A stretch of DNA of 64,000 bases from Cydia pomonella (GCF_033807575.1 NC_084717.1:13863300-13927299), one strand, 5' to 3'; positions 10,851-23,100 are shown, numbered from the stretch's first letter. Notes: generated by a model not told the origin, from the sequence alone. A program made the numbers and translations.

Positions 10851-12899
10851 GTGAGCACGGTCATTTCAAACACTCACAGACACCGTTTGGCTATCGCTGT
10901 GTGATTTAATCGCCTCATATTTGTTGAATACTTGTAGTGGTACATTACTTTAGACTTACTTAGAATGGGAATTCCAGGATTGTCTAACTTGCGTAAACCT
11001 TTTGAACGCCACATTAAAATACGATAGACATTGGTCGCACGATAACATATTGACTACTTAAAAGCCCGGGCTAGTGTCATCTTTGGAGGTTGGGGTTGGA
11101 GGCTAAATGGTGTTCACAGGCTAAGCAAGTCAGGCTATCCATTTTCACGCCAAGTTAAATGTAGCGCTTTCTCTAACGATGCAGCAAAAAAATATACAGC
11201 ATAAAAATGTAAGTTCTTTATTTTTTGTAAATTAATAATAATGTTTTATAAAAACTTACCTGACCACAGGTGTTGAGAGTGCATTCGAGGTGTATAATGT
11301 AAACTTCTGTTTGGAATTGTGTAGTGTGTGTGTGTGTGTGTATGAATGTGTTGCGCCATGTGTAGTTTAAGTCTAAGCTATATTTATACTCAAAAACCTA
11401 ATATGCACATCGAATGCGCGCTATGTCTCCACACCTGTGGTGTGGATTTTATTTAATATTGATCTACACCGATTGCGCCAAATATGCTGACAATGTGGGT
11501 TTGTAAACGTAAAATAATATTTTTTGGGCATGTGTTGGAGAATTATTAAAATAGTACACAAAATAAAGCACCCTACATAAATAGAAATGGTCGAAATAGT
11601 TTTCTAGCGTAGTTTAAAGTAAACAAGCTTAAAATCAGCCTAATTAGAAAAATACTAATAGTTGGATTTTAATGTAGTAACGCTTTTTGGAGTGGTATTT
11701 AAAAAAGTTGTATGTATCCTAATATAATTTAGCAAGCGATCAGTTAGTTGAACACCTGCCTAGAAAGCTTTACGTTCGATCAAGTAGTGGACTGTACTTG
11801 ACCTGACGTAAACCTTTCTTGGCAGTACATTTATTAGCATTCACTTTGTAATTTCATAAAACTGAATTTTGACCAGTAAATTAATATGTACTTAGTTAAG
11901 TCATAAGTTCTGTCACAAAGGTTTTGACTGATAAAATGTTATACAAAGCTTTTACTACTATACTGATCAGATTCAGAATCAGAATGCTTTATTTGTAAAA
12001 CATAGGTATAAATAGGTCTTAGGTACGAGTATATTACATTTGAACACTATATTTCGCCGGTCGGCATATAAATGTCAGAAGTAACGAAAATCTAATTAAA
12101 AATTGCACAATGTTGTAACTTATAAAATAAAACAATTAAAATTAGTATTCAAAATACAAATACAATTAAAATACAGTTCAAAATTCAATTAAATTAAAAT
12201 ATATCATTAGTCATGGTTATAATTACTATTTATGTCATTAGGTTATAATCATCTAGATATTCTTTTATGGAGTAATATGCTTTATTTACTAGGAATTTGA
12301 AAACTTCTTTTTTGAATATATGGATGTCCTGTAGTTTCCGTATGCTTTCGGGTAAATTATTATAAACCCCCCCTACTGATCAAAACGCTGGGGGCTGATC
12401 AAAACGTAATACATATAATTAGTTTTAATTTAGATCGTGTCTTTATTTACTACTTGTTTACTTTTGGATTGTTGGTAGACGCAAATACGCGGCTAGATTG
12501 TGAAAAATTATACTTTACAAAAGGGAGTAAAAATCTGTGTCACATCAATAAAATAGGTACAATTGTTTATATGTATAAACCTACTTTATTAGATTAGAAC
12601 GTTATTTTATCACCAGCATTTAGCTCTCCGACAGGTCTGTACTTCACCTAATACCCTTCAAACTTAGGATACTTTTCAGTGACACGCTAATTTTTGACTG
12701 CCATCCAACGAGTGGTTTGGCACAACACGTACAGTTGCAATTTCGGCAATACCAATGCACATGAATTATGACCTGACTAGGTAATGTTATGTCCGTGTTT
12801 TTACATCAAATTACTCGCGTTTTCGAACATGATCTACAACTTTTTTAATATTACTCTTGTCCCTCTTACACACCAAGTATAGCGATATTTGCGTTGCAG
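10851..12899. other. unc80 intron 9
   Basis: AT-rich intron with a (GT)n run at about 11322-11342, a fragment of an 'AACCTTTTGAACGCC' repeat near 10997, and a LINE 3' fragment annotated separately. No further coding signal. Confidence 0.45.
11960..12375 (-). mobile_element. 5'-truncated non-LTR retrotransposon, 3' fragment
   Basis: On the minus strand, about 12370-12235 reads VYNNLPESIRKLQDIHIFKK and then a YYSIKEYLDDYN-type end. That is the last part of a CR1/Jockey-group reverse transcriptase ORF. It is followed by an AT-rich 3' UTR ending near TCTGATTCTGAATC at 11960-11985. The 5' end is missing, as expected from target-primed insertion. It is antisense to unc80. Confidence 0.65.
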
Positions 12900-13019
12900 G
12901 TTATGGTAAAGTTCCTGAACTCGTTCAACTACGTATGCTGCCACCAGAACTTCTGCCATCCATACTGCTTCCGTCGCAACATGCGCGCCAGCGCCCGCCT
13001 CATGAAGTCCGTCCAGAAG
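12900..13019 (+). CDS. unc80: unc80 exon 10 (Cys/His-rich motif)
   Basis: The acceptor is GCGTTGCAG and the donor is GTAATG. A symmetric phase-0 exon of 40 codons. It encodes VMVKFLNSFNYVCCHQNFCH, PYCFRRNMRAS and so on. The clustered Cys and His residues (12936-12968) occur in the same order in vertebrate UNC80 and could bind a metal (inference). Three decayed copies follow downstream. Confidence 0.93.
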
Positions 13020-13057
13020 GTAATGTCTGAGCAAGTGTAGCATTTGAACCGGTTAAG

Positions 13058-13473
13058 GTATGGGAAAGATCCTGAACTCGTTCAACTATATATGTATGCT
13101 GCCACCAGAACTTCTGCCTTCCGTACTGCTTCCATCACAACATGCGCGCCAGCGCCCGCCTCATGAAGTCCATCCAGAAGGTAATGTCTGAGCAAGTGTA
13201 GCATTCGTACCGGTTAAGGTATGGGAAAGATCCTGAACTCGTTCAACTATGTACGTATGCTGCCACTAGAACTTCTGCCATCCGTACTGCTTCCGTCGCA
13301 ACATGCGAGCCAGCACCGGCCTCATAAACTCCGTCCAGAAGGTAATGTCTGAGCAAGTGTAGCATTCGTACAGGTTAAGCTATGGTAAAGATCCTGAACT
13401 CGTTCAACTTCGTGTGCCACCAGTACGGCTGCCATCTGTACTCCTTCCGGCGCAACATGCGCGCCAACGAGGG
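13058..13473 (+). pseudogene. three decayed tandem copies of unc80 exon 10
   Basis: Copies at 13058-13180, 13219-13341 and about 13378-13473 repeat exon 10 with a period of about 160 bp. Copies 2 and 3 have a 4-base insertion after FNY that breaks the original frame, and the TTGCAG acceptor is replaced by GGTTAAG. Both keep the CAGAAG/GTAATG donor. Copy 4 is the most diverged. It stays in frame over FNFVCHQYGCHLY but has lost its 3' part and donor. These look like dead exons. Confidence 0.88.
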
Positions 13474-14793
13474 CGCACATTTGGAAACACATGAAATTAT
13501 TTAAGTTGAAATAACGTTATACTTGCGGTTAGCGCATCGTCGCGTTAAAATTGGCGTGGCATTATTAGGCCGTTATCGATTTTAGTCGCAAAAATGACAA
13601 ATTGATAGATTTAGCGCATGAAATTGTACACCTTTTGTTAATTATTAGAAATAACAAGTACTGGTTTCTATTAGCACGTCTTGTTATCTTTCATTTTAAT
13701 AAATCATTTTTTTGAAAACAGACTCACTTAATGTAATGTTTTTTTTCTGTTGAACGCTTAGGTAACCTGCGTAAAGCAGTGCAGCAGCGCAGCTTATTTG
13801 TAAATTTCGTATAGTTTGGACTGCTAAAAATGGTAATTTTGTATTACACATATCCTGTACTTTAACTTTAATAAACTACATTTTCGTTATTATAAATTTG
13901 AAGTAGTGTAAATGAAAGATAGACGAAATCTATTTTCTCCAGAAATTACTTCAAAACAAGTGACAATTTCTCTGAATATCGACGTAATTTCAACATAATT
14001 TTGATACTTAAACAATCTACAACATTTGCTGAAACTGTTCTTATACATCATTTTGTATAATTTACTACCATAATTTACTCGTCACATATTACCGGGGACG
14101 CACGCTTGCGAGCTCATTATTAAAAGGCAAGATGAAATAAAAAACAAGCGCGAGTCGGACTCGCCCATGAAGGGTTCCGTACCATTTATGACGTATTAAA
14201 AAAACTACTTACTAGATCTCATTCAACCAATCTTCGGTGGAAGTTTGATGGTAATGTACATCATATACATTTTTTTAGTTTTATCATTCTCTTATTTTAA
14301 AAGTTACAGGGGGGGGGACACACATATTTTACCACTTTGGAAGTGTCTCTCGCGCAAACTATTCAATTTAGAAAAAAAATATATTAGAAACAATCAAAAT
14401 TAATCAATATTATTTTTGAAGACCTATCCATAGATACCCCACACGTATGGGTTTGATTTAAAATGTATTGTTTTTTTTTCTATTTTTGTGTGAAAATCTT
14501 GATGCGGTTCACAGAATACATCTACTTACCAAGTTTCAACGGTATAGTTCTTATAGTTTCCAAAAAAAGTGGCTGTGACACGGACGGACAGACAGACAGA
14601 CATGACGAATCCATAAGGGTTCCATTTTTTGCCATTTGGCTACAGAACCCTAAAAACATGCTAAAATAAACCAATACTTGTTATTTAGATATTACGTAAC
14701 AAAAGGTACAATTTCAACGACTAAATCTATCAATTTTACATTTTTGCTCTAAAATCGTTACCGGGCTCTTAAAGTTTTGTATGAATGTTTCAG
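13474..14793. other. unc80 intron 10, remainder
   Basis: AT-rich intron containing one dispersed repeat (annotated separately). The rest shows nothing recognisable. Confidence 0.4.
14140..14666 (+). repeat. lepidopteran dispersed repeat ('GGGTTCCGTACC' family)
   Basis: Starts AACAAGCGCGAGTCGGACTC, then AAGGGTTCCGTACC. It ends with ACGGACGGACAGACAGACAG and a CTACAGAACCCTAAAAA tail. Related copies occur near 29786-30060 and (reverse) 31800-31860. I recognise it as a common lepidopteran interspersed repeat. The class is uncertain. Confidence 0.6.
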
Positions 14794-14906
14794 ATATATG
14801 GAGAGAAGTTTGGTCCTGAGGTGAATACTACGAACAGCGAAGATGGGCTTGGCGGAGCGCGCCGAGGGCGCCGAACGCGCAAGTCTTCGGAACACGCCAC
14901 TGATAG
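14794..14906 (+). CDS. unc80: unc80 exon 11
   Basis: The acceptor is GAATGTTTCAG and the donor is GTTTGT. It encodes IYGEKFGPEVNTTNSEDG, then an Arg-rich GARRGRRTRKSSEH segment. It directly continues the exon 10 motif, as in other UNC80 proteins. Ends in phase 2. Confidence 0.9.
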
Positions 14907-15245
14907 GTTTGTGAACGACATTATTGGACAAGCATCCCTACAAAGCTCTATAAGCCTAAAACTTTATAACTCATTTTTTAAGTCTAAAATTACTCAAATA
15001 ACGAGCAGATTCAACTGAACAGTAGACTGTAGTACGTAGACATCGGTCAACAAAAGCGCGTTCTTATTGAAGTTCCTCGTTATGTATCGAACTTGCCGCG
15101 CATTTTTCGATTATAAAACATGAGTGGCCCATTTTAATTTTTTTGATATATCTATTACTTATCTGACGGTTAAAATTATACTAGTATCTCCTAATTAAAT
15201 TATTAATGACCCTAATTAAATCGTTGGTTTTATGTTCGCGTGCAG

Positions 15246-15399
15246 AATCGACAGGTCCGTGATCGAAAGCGCGGGGCTGGCGTACCACGCGGCCGGCGTG
15301 GAGGCCGCGGCGAAGCCCGCGGAGCCCGCCGCCGCGCCCGCTTCCTCCGCCTACCCGCCGGCCGAGCCGCCCGCTATACTCAAGTACCTCAAGGGGCAG
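15246..15399 (+). CDS. unc80: unc80 exon 12
   Basis: The acceptor is CGCGTGCAG and the donor is GTAGGT. It encodes IDRSVIESAGLAYHAAGVEA, a long Ala/Pro-rich low-complexity stretch, and AILKYLKGQ. GC3 is near its maximum. Phase 2 in, phase 0 out. Confidence 0.9.
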
Positions 15400-15678
15400 G
15401 TAGGTCACCTTCAGCAATGCCAGTCTGGTATCACATGCTGGCTCGACTCATCGCCTGCAACTACTATCGCCCGTCTCAAGGGCATTCTGCCGAAACGTCA
15501 AAATACCTATCGGCTTCTAACTTTATCAGAAATACCAATTACAAATAGCGTCATGTAAGTAATCTGCCACTTTCTGCGGAATGCTTCGGCAGACGATTAT
15601 ATTAATTTGAACTTTTTTGCTCTCAAAATATTCAACACTTACGTACTACTGCTCTAACTGCCCTCGTGATTGATTCAG

Positions 15679-15908
15679 GTCCGCGACGCATACCACGCGC
15701 CGCTGGCAGCGCTGATCAAAGGCGCCTGCACGATGGACGAGCAACTCTTCGCCGAGAGCGCCGCGGTGGCGTGGCAGCTACTATTGGAACCGGACCGGGA
15801 GTTGAGCGCCTGCGCCGCGTCGCTCTTCATACTCGCCGCTGTCAAAGCGCCCCTCACTGCCTCTGAGATTATGCACAATGACTTGAAGCACACCGACCCC
15901 GCGGTCAG
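15679..15908 (+). CDS. unc80: unc80 exon 13
   Basis: The acceptor is TGATTCAG and the donor is GTTGGT. It encodes VRDAYHAPLAALIKGACTMD, AVAWQLLLEPDRELSACAAS and LFILAAVKAP. These are helical-repeat (HEAT-like) scaffold sequences aligned to the family. Ends in phase 2. Confidence 0.92.
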
Positions 15909-16245
15909 GTTGGTTCTCATAAGGTCCTTATCGACTACGCGTTCAAACGCAAAGATTTCTTGTAGCTTACACATGCGCTTATTCAATTCAATTCAATAAT
16001 TTTTTCAGAAATTAAATCTATATAAAATTACATTCACAATAAATTAACTAAAATAAAAATTCAATTAATTATGATAATCATGTCTTTTTTTTCAAGGAAT
16101 AAACAAATCTTTTACAATTAAAGGACGTCTCGTAATAATTATTATTTTTGTTTCATTCAAGTTATTTTTTCTATCTAATAGCGTGTACGCCTTTGCGTCC
16201 GATCCTACCGTTAGATCTTAGTCTAAAGACATTTTCATGTTACAG

Positions 16246-16471
16246 AATCAAGGCCATCTTAAAATTCCAAGTGATGTGGAAGCTCCGCTACCAAGTCTGG
16301 CCTCGCATGGAGGAGGGCGCCTCCGTGACGTTCAAAGTTCCTCCTCCCGGCATCGAGTTCACGCTGCCCTCGCCGAAGATCGGGATCGAGTCGCTGGCCG
16401 TCGTGGATCCGCCGTGGACACCGCAGGTCAAGGACAAGGATATGGAGATGACCTTGAACCAGGAGCGGCAT
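16246..16471 (+). CDS. unc80: unc80 exon 14
   Basis: The acceptor is TGTTACAG and the donor is GTAAGT. It encodes IKAILKFQVMWKLRYQVWPR, MEEGASVTFKVPPPGIEFTL and PSPKIGIESL...DPPWTPQ. RYQVWPRMEEGA and FTLPSP are strongly conserved UNC80 blocks. Phase 0 at the end. Confidence 0.95.
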
Positions 16472-16688
16472 GTAAGTACTGTTTTTTTTAATAGCATTAC
16501 CTAAATCTACCTAGTTCTCCACGTGTGTGCTTCTAATGTACTTCTAACTATAAATCGATAAGCTATCACTATCGCTATAGATATCCATTCCGAACTACAC
16601 TCTCCACTGTCATAGACTACTACGGTTTAAAAAAATACTACTGTTCTGCTTCTATTCGCGATACTAACTCCTATCATTGTTTACACAG

Positions 16689-16875
16689 CGGTCGCTAGTA
16701 ACGGCGACCAAGACGCGCAAGAAGCAGCAGACGGAAGCCATCAAGCGCGCGCTGCAGCAGCGCAACGACAAGAAGCGCGCGGAGCGGGAGAGCTTCCTCA
16801 TCACCACCATACCCATCACGCGGCAGGCGGCGCGCGAGCCCGCGCTCGACCACGCCGCCGACGACCACATCGAAC
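16689..16875 (+). CDS. unc80: unc80 exon 15
   Basis: The acceptor is TTTACACAG and the donor is GTGACT. It encodes a basic, probably helical stretch (TRKKQQTEAIKRALQQRNDK) and the conserved SFLITTIPITRQAAREPAL. Ends in phase 1. Confidence 0.93.
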
Positions 16876-17233
16876 GTGACTATCTTATTTTATTAATCAT
16901 CGAAAATTTACTCTTATTTAAAATGGCAGCATTGGTACCTTATCCTTTGGTATGTGTACTTAGAGAATTCTTAGCTCCTTGGATTTTAAACTATTTTTTT
17001 TCCCCTTTCTGATCTCAATTCAAAGACTTAGCAGACCCTAAGGTTCCCAGGGATTTCAAGTCAGGAGGCGCAAGTTTTCTTAACGATAGCTACATAGCTA
17101 GCTCCTGACTACTCTTAAAAGAAATACTATCAAATGTGACAAACCATTTTCTGATATATAAGTTTAAAATATACGCCACCAATTATCACCAATTCTACCT
17201 TAGTCTCCTGAAACATCTGTCCATTGGTTACAG

Positions 17234-17403
17234 CGCCAGCGGACGAGGAGATCTCAGAAGGCGTCCGCGGCTCGCACCACACGCAGGTGGCGTCGGCGCT
17301 GTTCCCGTCGGCGCTGTGCTCGGCCGTGGCCGAGATCGTGTCGCTCCTGGACGACGCGGCCGTCTCCGCCGAGGGCTGCTCGGTCTACGAGGTTGCCTAT
17401 CAG
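17234..17403 (+). CDS. unc80: unc80 exon 16
   Basis: The acceptor is TGGTTACAG and the donor is GTCAGA. It encodes PADEEISEGVRGSHHTQVAS, ALFPSALCSAVAEIVSLLDD and so on. Very GC-rich. Ends in phase 0. Confidence 0.93.
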
Positions 17404-17507
17404 GTCAGATTGTTGTAATCTCATGTATGTCTACTGAAAGAGACCACAGGACCGAGTCGTAAGGAAGGAAGCAAATTTAGCACAATTAAGTAAGACAGCG
17501 TAATCTA

Positions 17508-17653
17508 CATATCGATACCCTAGTTCACAATGGTAATTACGTGGAAACAATTGTTGTAATTAGTACTGTAGTGCACAGACATAAAGTCTAAATTACAACC
17601 AAAATTTCCGCGTAATTAGTACGATTGTGAACTACTTATAGGGTATCGATATA
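17508..17653. repeat. inverted-repeat (MITE-like) hairpin in intron 16
   Basis: ATATCGATACCCTAGTTCAC at 17509-17528 is mirrored by GTGAACTACTTATAGGGTATCGATAT at about 17628-17653. TAATTACG and CGTAATTA lie on the inner arms. It is a foldback of about 146 bp with imperfect arms. Confidence 0.65.
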
Positions 17654-17894
17654 AAGAAAATGTTTAGCAGAGTTTATGATTCAGTCAAGAGACAGAGCAG
17701 ATTGAGTGTCCAGAAACCTTATTTTTTCAATAGTTACAGTGTGCCCCTTAATTAGTTTTTTGGTCTTCACACTTATGTTGACAGTATTATTATGACAGCA
17801 AGGATGTTCGGTTCGGAGCACTTTAATGTTTTTTTTTCTTTATTTTATGCTACTATACTTGCTATGAGGATGAACCTTGGTGTATTTTATGCAG

Positions 17895-18143
17895 GTTATT
17901 TGGGGCTGCCTAGTAGAAGACTCAGCTTTATTCCTCCGCCACGTACTAGAACGTCTGACGCGCGACCACCAAGACGAGATGTTCAAGTTGCTCCGTCACC
18001 TCATCCGCTTCATCCCGCGGTTGCCGCAACAAGCTGCCTTCGCGCTGTACAACTACATCATTGGTTACGTCATGTTCTACATCCGGTCGCCACATGAGGA
18101 GGGCCAAAGGCTTATTGGAGCAGCTCTTTCTATTCTTTGGATG
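17895..18143 (+). CDS. unc80: unc80 exon 17 (signature exon)
   Basis: The acceptor is TTTTATGCAG and the donor is GTAAGT. Exactly 83 codons: VIWGCLVEDSALFLRHVLER, LTRDHQDEMFKLLRHLIRFI, PRLPQQAAFALYNYIIGYVM and so on. This is one of the most conserved UNC80 segments and gives the most secure identification in the window. Confidence 0.97.
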
Positions 18144-18228
18144 GTAAGTTTCTCTTTATTCTACCTATATGAATATTACGAACATTGGACACTTTTCATC
18201 ATCTTCAATTTAGTCGTATATTCTCCCC

Positions 18229-18345
18229 ATTTTTTTTATACTACGTCGGTGGCAAACAAGCATACGGCCCGCCTGATGGTAAGTAGCCTATGTACGCCTG
18301 CAACTTCTGAGGAGTTACATGCTCGTTGACGACCCTCAGACACAC
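18229..18345 (+). repeat. lepidopteran interspersed-repeat fragment
   Basis: It contains GGTGGCAAACAAGCATACGG, CCCGCCTGATGGTAAG and a 'TACGCCTGCAACTTC...GAGGAGTTACATGC' core. This is a fragment I recognise as very widespread in Lepidoptera. The parent element class is not clear. Confidence 0.6.
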
Positions 18346-18506
18346 ACAATTCGCAGTGTCAGCTACGATGACGCGCAGATTGTCAAATCTAACCTTTAAA
18401 TACATGACAATACGAGTCCAAGCACGCTTCGTCGTAAACGACAGGATCTATATATGTCCTCCCGTTGGTTAAAAAACAGAATAATTATTCAAATTTTGGT
18501 TTTCAG

Positions 18507-18636
18507 GTTGTCCATAGCGTGCATGGTATAATGTTTAAAGATCTAAAACAAATTTTACGAAAGGAGCAATGTGACGCGTCTATTTTACTTACTGCCAACG
18601 TGCCCGCAGCCAAGAAAATTATTGTACATGGACCAG
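18507..18636 (+). CDS. unc80: unc80 exon 18
   Basis: The acceptor is GGTTTTCAG and the donor is GTGAGA. It encodes VVHSVHGIMFKDLKQILRKE, QCDASILLTANVPAAKKIIV and HGP. A near-invariant UNC80 block. AT-rich third positions, in contrast to exons 15-16. Ends in phase 1. Confidence 0.97.
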
Positions 18637-18796
18637 GTGAGAGGAGATAGTTATGAACTAATACGGAATTTAATAAAAAAATCTCTGCAACATTTTATAC
18701 CTAATTTACAGCCGTTTCTTTAGAATCCAATCTTAAACATCGTCTAACGAAAATGCCATACATTTTTTAGTAAAAATACTACTTCATTTCTTACAG

Positions 18797-18937
18797 CTGA
18801 CAATGAGGGTTGCATTCCGTCACAGTTCCCAATTCAAGAAGACACTCAGTTTGGTCAAATATTAAAGGAATCGCTAGATTTCTTTGGAATACCAGAAAAC
18901 CTACATAACGAACACTTCCTGGTTGATTTTAAAACTC
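18797..18937 (+). CDS. unc80: unc80 exon 19
   Basis: The acceptor is TTTCTTACAG and the donor is GTAAGT. It encodes DNEGCIPSQFPIQEDTQFGQ, ILKESLDFFGIPENLHNEHF and LVDFKT. Ends in phase 1. The following intron (18938-26035) carries the BEL/Pao insertion. Confidence 0.95.
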
Positions 18938-19657
18938 GTAAGTACCTACGAATCATCATCATTGTTTCACTGCAGGGTGCTGATATAAGAGACGGCAACC
19001 TCTAGCTTGGTCTTGGACTCTTGGTCAAATGGAGTATGAATATATTACCATGGATTCCAATGGTTTTGTATTGACACCAATAAATTTACGTGACGTGAAA
19101 AAACTGCAGTAAAAAAAAAGTATTAGGTAAGATACATCAAACATTTATTCAGCAAATAGGCCACAGGGGCACTTTTACATGTAATTTTTTTACAAACAAT
19201 AAAAATAAGAAAATCCAAGTTCAAATATGGAATCAATGAAATATCAGATACTTTATTAGAGATGTATACAGTATCTAAATGTCGAATTACACAAAAAAAA
19301 CTATGAAAAAAAATACAACCAACACATACTAAAAAAATTTAGAGATTTAAAAGTGATGTAAAATATAATTATAATAACGATTTTAAATTATTCTGAGACT
19401 TTAAAGGTCTCCAAGACTTTAATTAATATAAAATAATAAATAATTAAACTAAAGAATAAATAATTAAAAGACAAGAAATTAAATCGGACAGAAAAGAACC
19501 GAATGAAGTGTCTCAAAAGTAAAGTTGAACAGTCCGGTCTCCACAAACAGATACCATATTTTAAGAAGTAGACATTAAGTCTGCGCGAGCGCGTCAAAGC
19601 GCCGCATCAACCTAGCAGATAAGGCAACGCAAATAGTGATTTAGACGTTTTTGACAA
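18938..19657. other. unc80 intron 19, upstream of the BEL/Pao insertion
   Basis: AT-rich intron with short A/T runs. No exon or element was recognised. The last five bases (GACAA, 19653-19657) are the target-site duplication of the following retrotransposon. Confidence 0.5.
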
Positions 19658-19844
19658 TGTTTCGATAGCTATAAGGTTCGGTATTGGATGCTCAATAAAT
19701 TTAAAACATTTTGCGTACTGTCACAGCGATGGTTTATTTGCAACTGAACTGGCTTACATAAATAGGCATCGATATATTCGATATTAGTCTTACGGCGACA
19801 TGCATGTGTGTTTGTGCGTTTATTTGTCTAAAGTAGTCGAAACA
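19658..19844 (-). repeat. 3' LTR of the BEL/Pao element
   Basis: 187-bp LTR with TG...CA ends on the forward strand. Terminal inverted repeat TGTTTCGA/TCGAAACA. It matches 25621-25807 without a visible difference. Confidence 0.95.
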
Positions 19845-20196
19845 TGCCGCCTACCAAAAAAAAATTTTTTTTTTTTCACTCAGGCATAATCAAAGATGAT
19901 TACTTTGTTATTTGTTGAAGGCGTCAATTAATATTACAACTAAGTCGCACTAATAGTCACTTACATGCACATGCATGTTGGCTCTTACAAATTTATAAGA
20001 TAATAAAAGGTAAGAACACATCAAAAGCCCAGCGGAATACATAACCAGCAGCCAAAAATAACTAATAATTATAATTAGTGAGATTCGTTCAATTCTTATA
20101 TGAGAAATTACTTAAAATTTCTGTAAAGAAAAGACTCAAGGGCATTTTTGATACATAACACAATACAATCATGCAACAAATAATGCAAAATCACAA

Positions 20197-23100
20197 TTAT
20201 TGTTCATTAGTATTAACAGGCAGTTCACACAATTTTGACACGGAACGTTTGGTAACATCCCCACGACACCGCACACTATAAACACGAGTCACGCCATCCG
20301 GACCTGGGTGCTTGTCTAGCACCCTTCCAAGTGACCATTTTCCTGGTGGAAGTTGATCGTCCTTTATCAGTACAATATCTCCGAGTTCGAATTCACGTTC
20401 TCGTTTCAACCACTTTGGCCTTTCTTGAAGACGGGAGAGATATTCATTTTGCCACTTATGCCAGAAGTCTCTAACGAGTTTTTGGGTGAATTGCCACCGT
20501 GATAACCTGTTGGTATTGATCTCTCGTAAATCCGGGTTAGGTATTGTAACTGGCGCCTCGCCGATGAGGAAATGTCCAGGCGTGAGAACTTCGACATCGG
20601 GGTCGGTGGTATCCACAGGAATCAAAGGCCGACTGTTCAAACACGCTTCAATCTCACATAACGTCGTGCTTAACTCTTCAAAGGTAAGATTGGCGGTGAG
20701 TATTCTTTTTAAATGGAACTTTACTGACTTAACGCCGGCCTCCCACAGACCTCCAAAGTTTGGGCTATATGGAGGTATGAAGTGCCATTGCGTTCCATCG
20801 TCAGCAAGTATGCTACTTAACCGCTCTGGGAGTTGTAAATTTGATTCTGTCCATGCTATGGTCAAGTCCTTGTCGGCGCCGACAAAGTTGCGTCCTTGGT
20901 CACTCCATAGGTGCGTGCATCTTCCTCGCCGGGCAACAAAACGCTTGAAGGCTCCTATGAAGGATTCTGAGGTCATATCGCCAACCAGTTCGAGATGAAT
21001 GCATTTGACGACCATGCAGACAAAGATTGCGATATAGGCCTTATTAGATTTTGCTCCCCTGCCTCTTGACATCAAAACTTGAATTGGCCCAGCAAAATCT
21101 ACTCCGCTGTGTAAGAATGGTCGGGCTTGCGTAATGCGAACTTTAGGTAGGTCTCCCATAATCTGCGTTCGTGTAATCGCTCTTTGTCTAGCGCAGACAA
21201 CACATTTGTGAATATATGCTTTAATGGCGTTTTTAACTCTGAGGATCCAGTATTTTGAACGTAGATAGACAAACATTAACGGCATCGTGCCATGCAGAGT
21301 TTTCTGGTGAGCATCTGCTATTATTAACAGTGTTAACGCATTCCTACTACTCAGGATAATAGGATGTTTTCTTTCTTCAGGAATGTCAGCATTCCTAAGT
21401 CTTCCGCCTACCCTGAGAACATTTTTCTCATCAAGGTAAGGATTCAACCCTTTTATTGTGCTTTCCCTTTTTACATCCTTGCCTTTCATTAGGTTGTCTA
21501 GCTCCGCACCAAACTCTCTTCTTTGTACTATTTTTATACATCTTATTAAAGCATTTTCTAGTTCTGTAGTTGTTAATTCCTTTTGTATATTTTCAGGGGT
21601 CTTCTTACTGTTAAGGAATCGCAAGCTATAAACAATCGTCTTCAAAAGCTCTGACAATGTATCAAACTCTTCAAATTTAATTCCAGGCTCTTCACTTTCT
21701 ATATTCACGTTTACTTGTATATTTCTCTTTCTTTCTAATTCTGTTTCTTTTATTTCAGGTCTTCTATATGGAATGTCGTCAGTCTGCAGCCACTTCGGGC
21801 CTTTCCACCATTTTTGATCTTGTGCTAGTAGTTGAAGGGTTGTCCCTCTACTCGCGATGTCTGCTGGGTTATCTTCAGAGGCAACATGGTACCACCTTTG
21901 ATTGCCAATGTTGTCTAATATCTCGACGACTCGATTGCAAACAAATACGTTCCACCTTCCAGGGTCACCTAATAGCCATGATAGCACTACGGAAGAATCT
22001 GTCCAGGCATATAAGTGAGTATCGGGTATTCTCATTGCTTCTTTTACTTGTTTGAGTAGTCTAGAGAGGAGTACCGCAGCACACAGTTCCAGTTTTGGAA
22101 GAGAGACTGGTTTCACAGGTGCGACGCGTGTTTTGGCAGCAATTATTCCAGTTCGTATTTCTCCTTCTGTCTCAACTCTGAGGTAAGCTACAGCTCCATA
22201 TGCTTTTGTGGATGCATCACAAAACCCGTGCACGGAAACTGCTTGCAAGTTACTTTGAGTCGTATATAACCATCGCTCTACTTCGATGTCGCGGAGGTAA
22301 TCAAAACTTTGACGTAAGTTTATCCATTTTTGCTTAAAATCAGCACTGACCTCCTCATCCCAGCTAATACCTTGAAGCCATAACTGTTGCAGTAAACTTT
22401 TAGCTGGTAGAATTGCAGGAGCCAACCACCCAAGAGGATCAAATAGTCTTTGTACTTGAGCGAGTATGTTTCGTTTGGTTACAATTTCAGGAATGTCGGG
22501 TAGCTCTAATGTATATTGAAAGATGTCGTTGCCCACATTCCAGGATAGTCCTAATGCTTGAATCGTTCCATCTAATTTGATATCCATCTTAACTCGCGAG
22601 CTTCGTTGCGACGCTTCAATTTGCTCCAAGAACTCTCGTTCGTTTGATGTCCATTTTTGTAAGTGAAAACCTCCTCGTTGTAGTATCCTCTTTACTTCCC
22701 GTGCTGTGGTTATGGCCTCGTCTACGGTGTCATTCCCTGATATCAAATCATCCATATAGAAGTCCTCCTTAATGACTCGTGCCGCATTAGGTTGGTCCTT
22801 GCCTTCATCCATAGCTATCTGATGAAGCGTCTTGACGGCTAAATAAGGGGCCGATGCTGTTCCAAAGGTAACTCGAAGCAGGCGATAATCTTTAACTTCT
22901 TCTTTTGGATTATTACGCCATAGAAGTCTTTGATAGTTGGTGTCAGCTTTGGTTACCAGTATTTGACGGTACATTTTCTCCACATCGGCTACATAGCATA
23001 CCTTTCTCATCCTCCAACGCATGATAATGTTTCGCAAGTATTCTTGTAGCTGGGGTCCGACTAATAAATCATCGTTTAATGATTTGTTATTGGAACCCTT

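Larger units (their letters stand above)
14907..18796. other. introns 11-18 of unc80
   Basis: Introns longer than 300 bases here are 14907-15245, 15909-16245, 16876-17233, 17404-17894 and 18144-18506. I see a hairpin element at 17508-17653 and a dispersed-repeat fragment at about 18229-18345 (annotated separately). The rest is AT-rich sequence without signals I can name. Confidence 0.45.
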
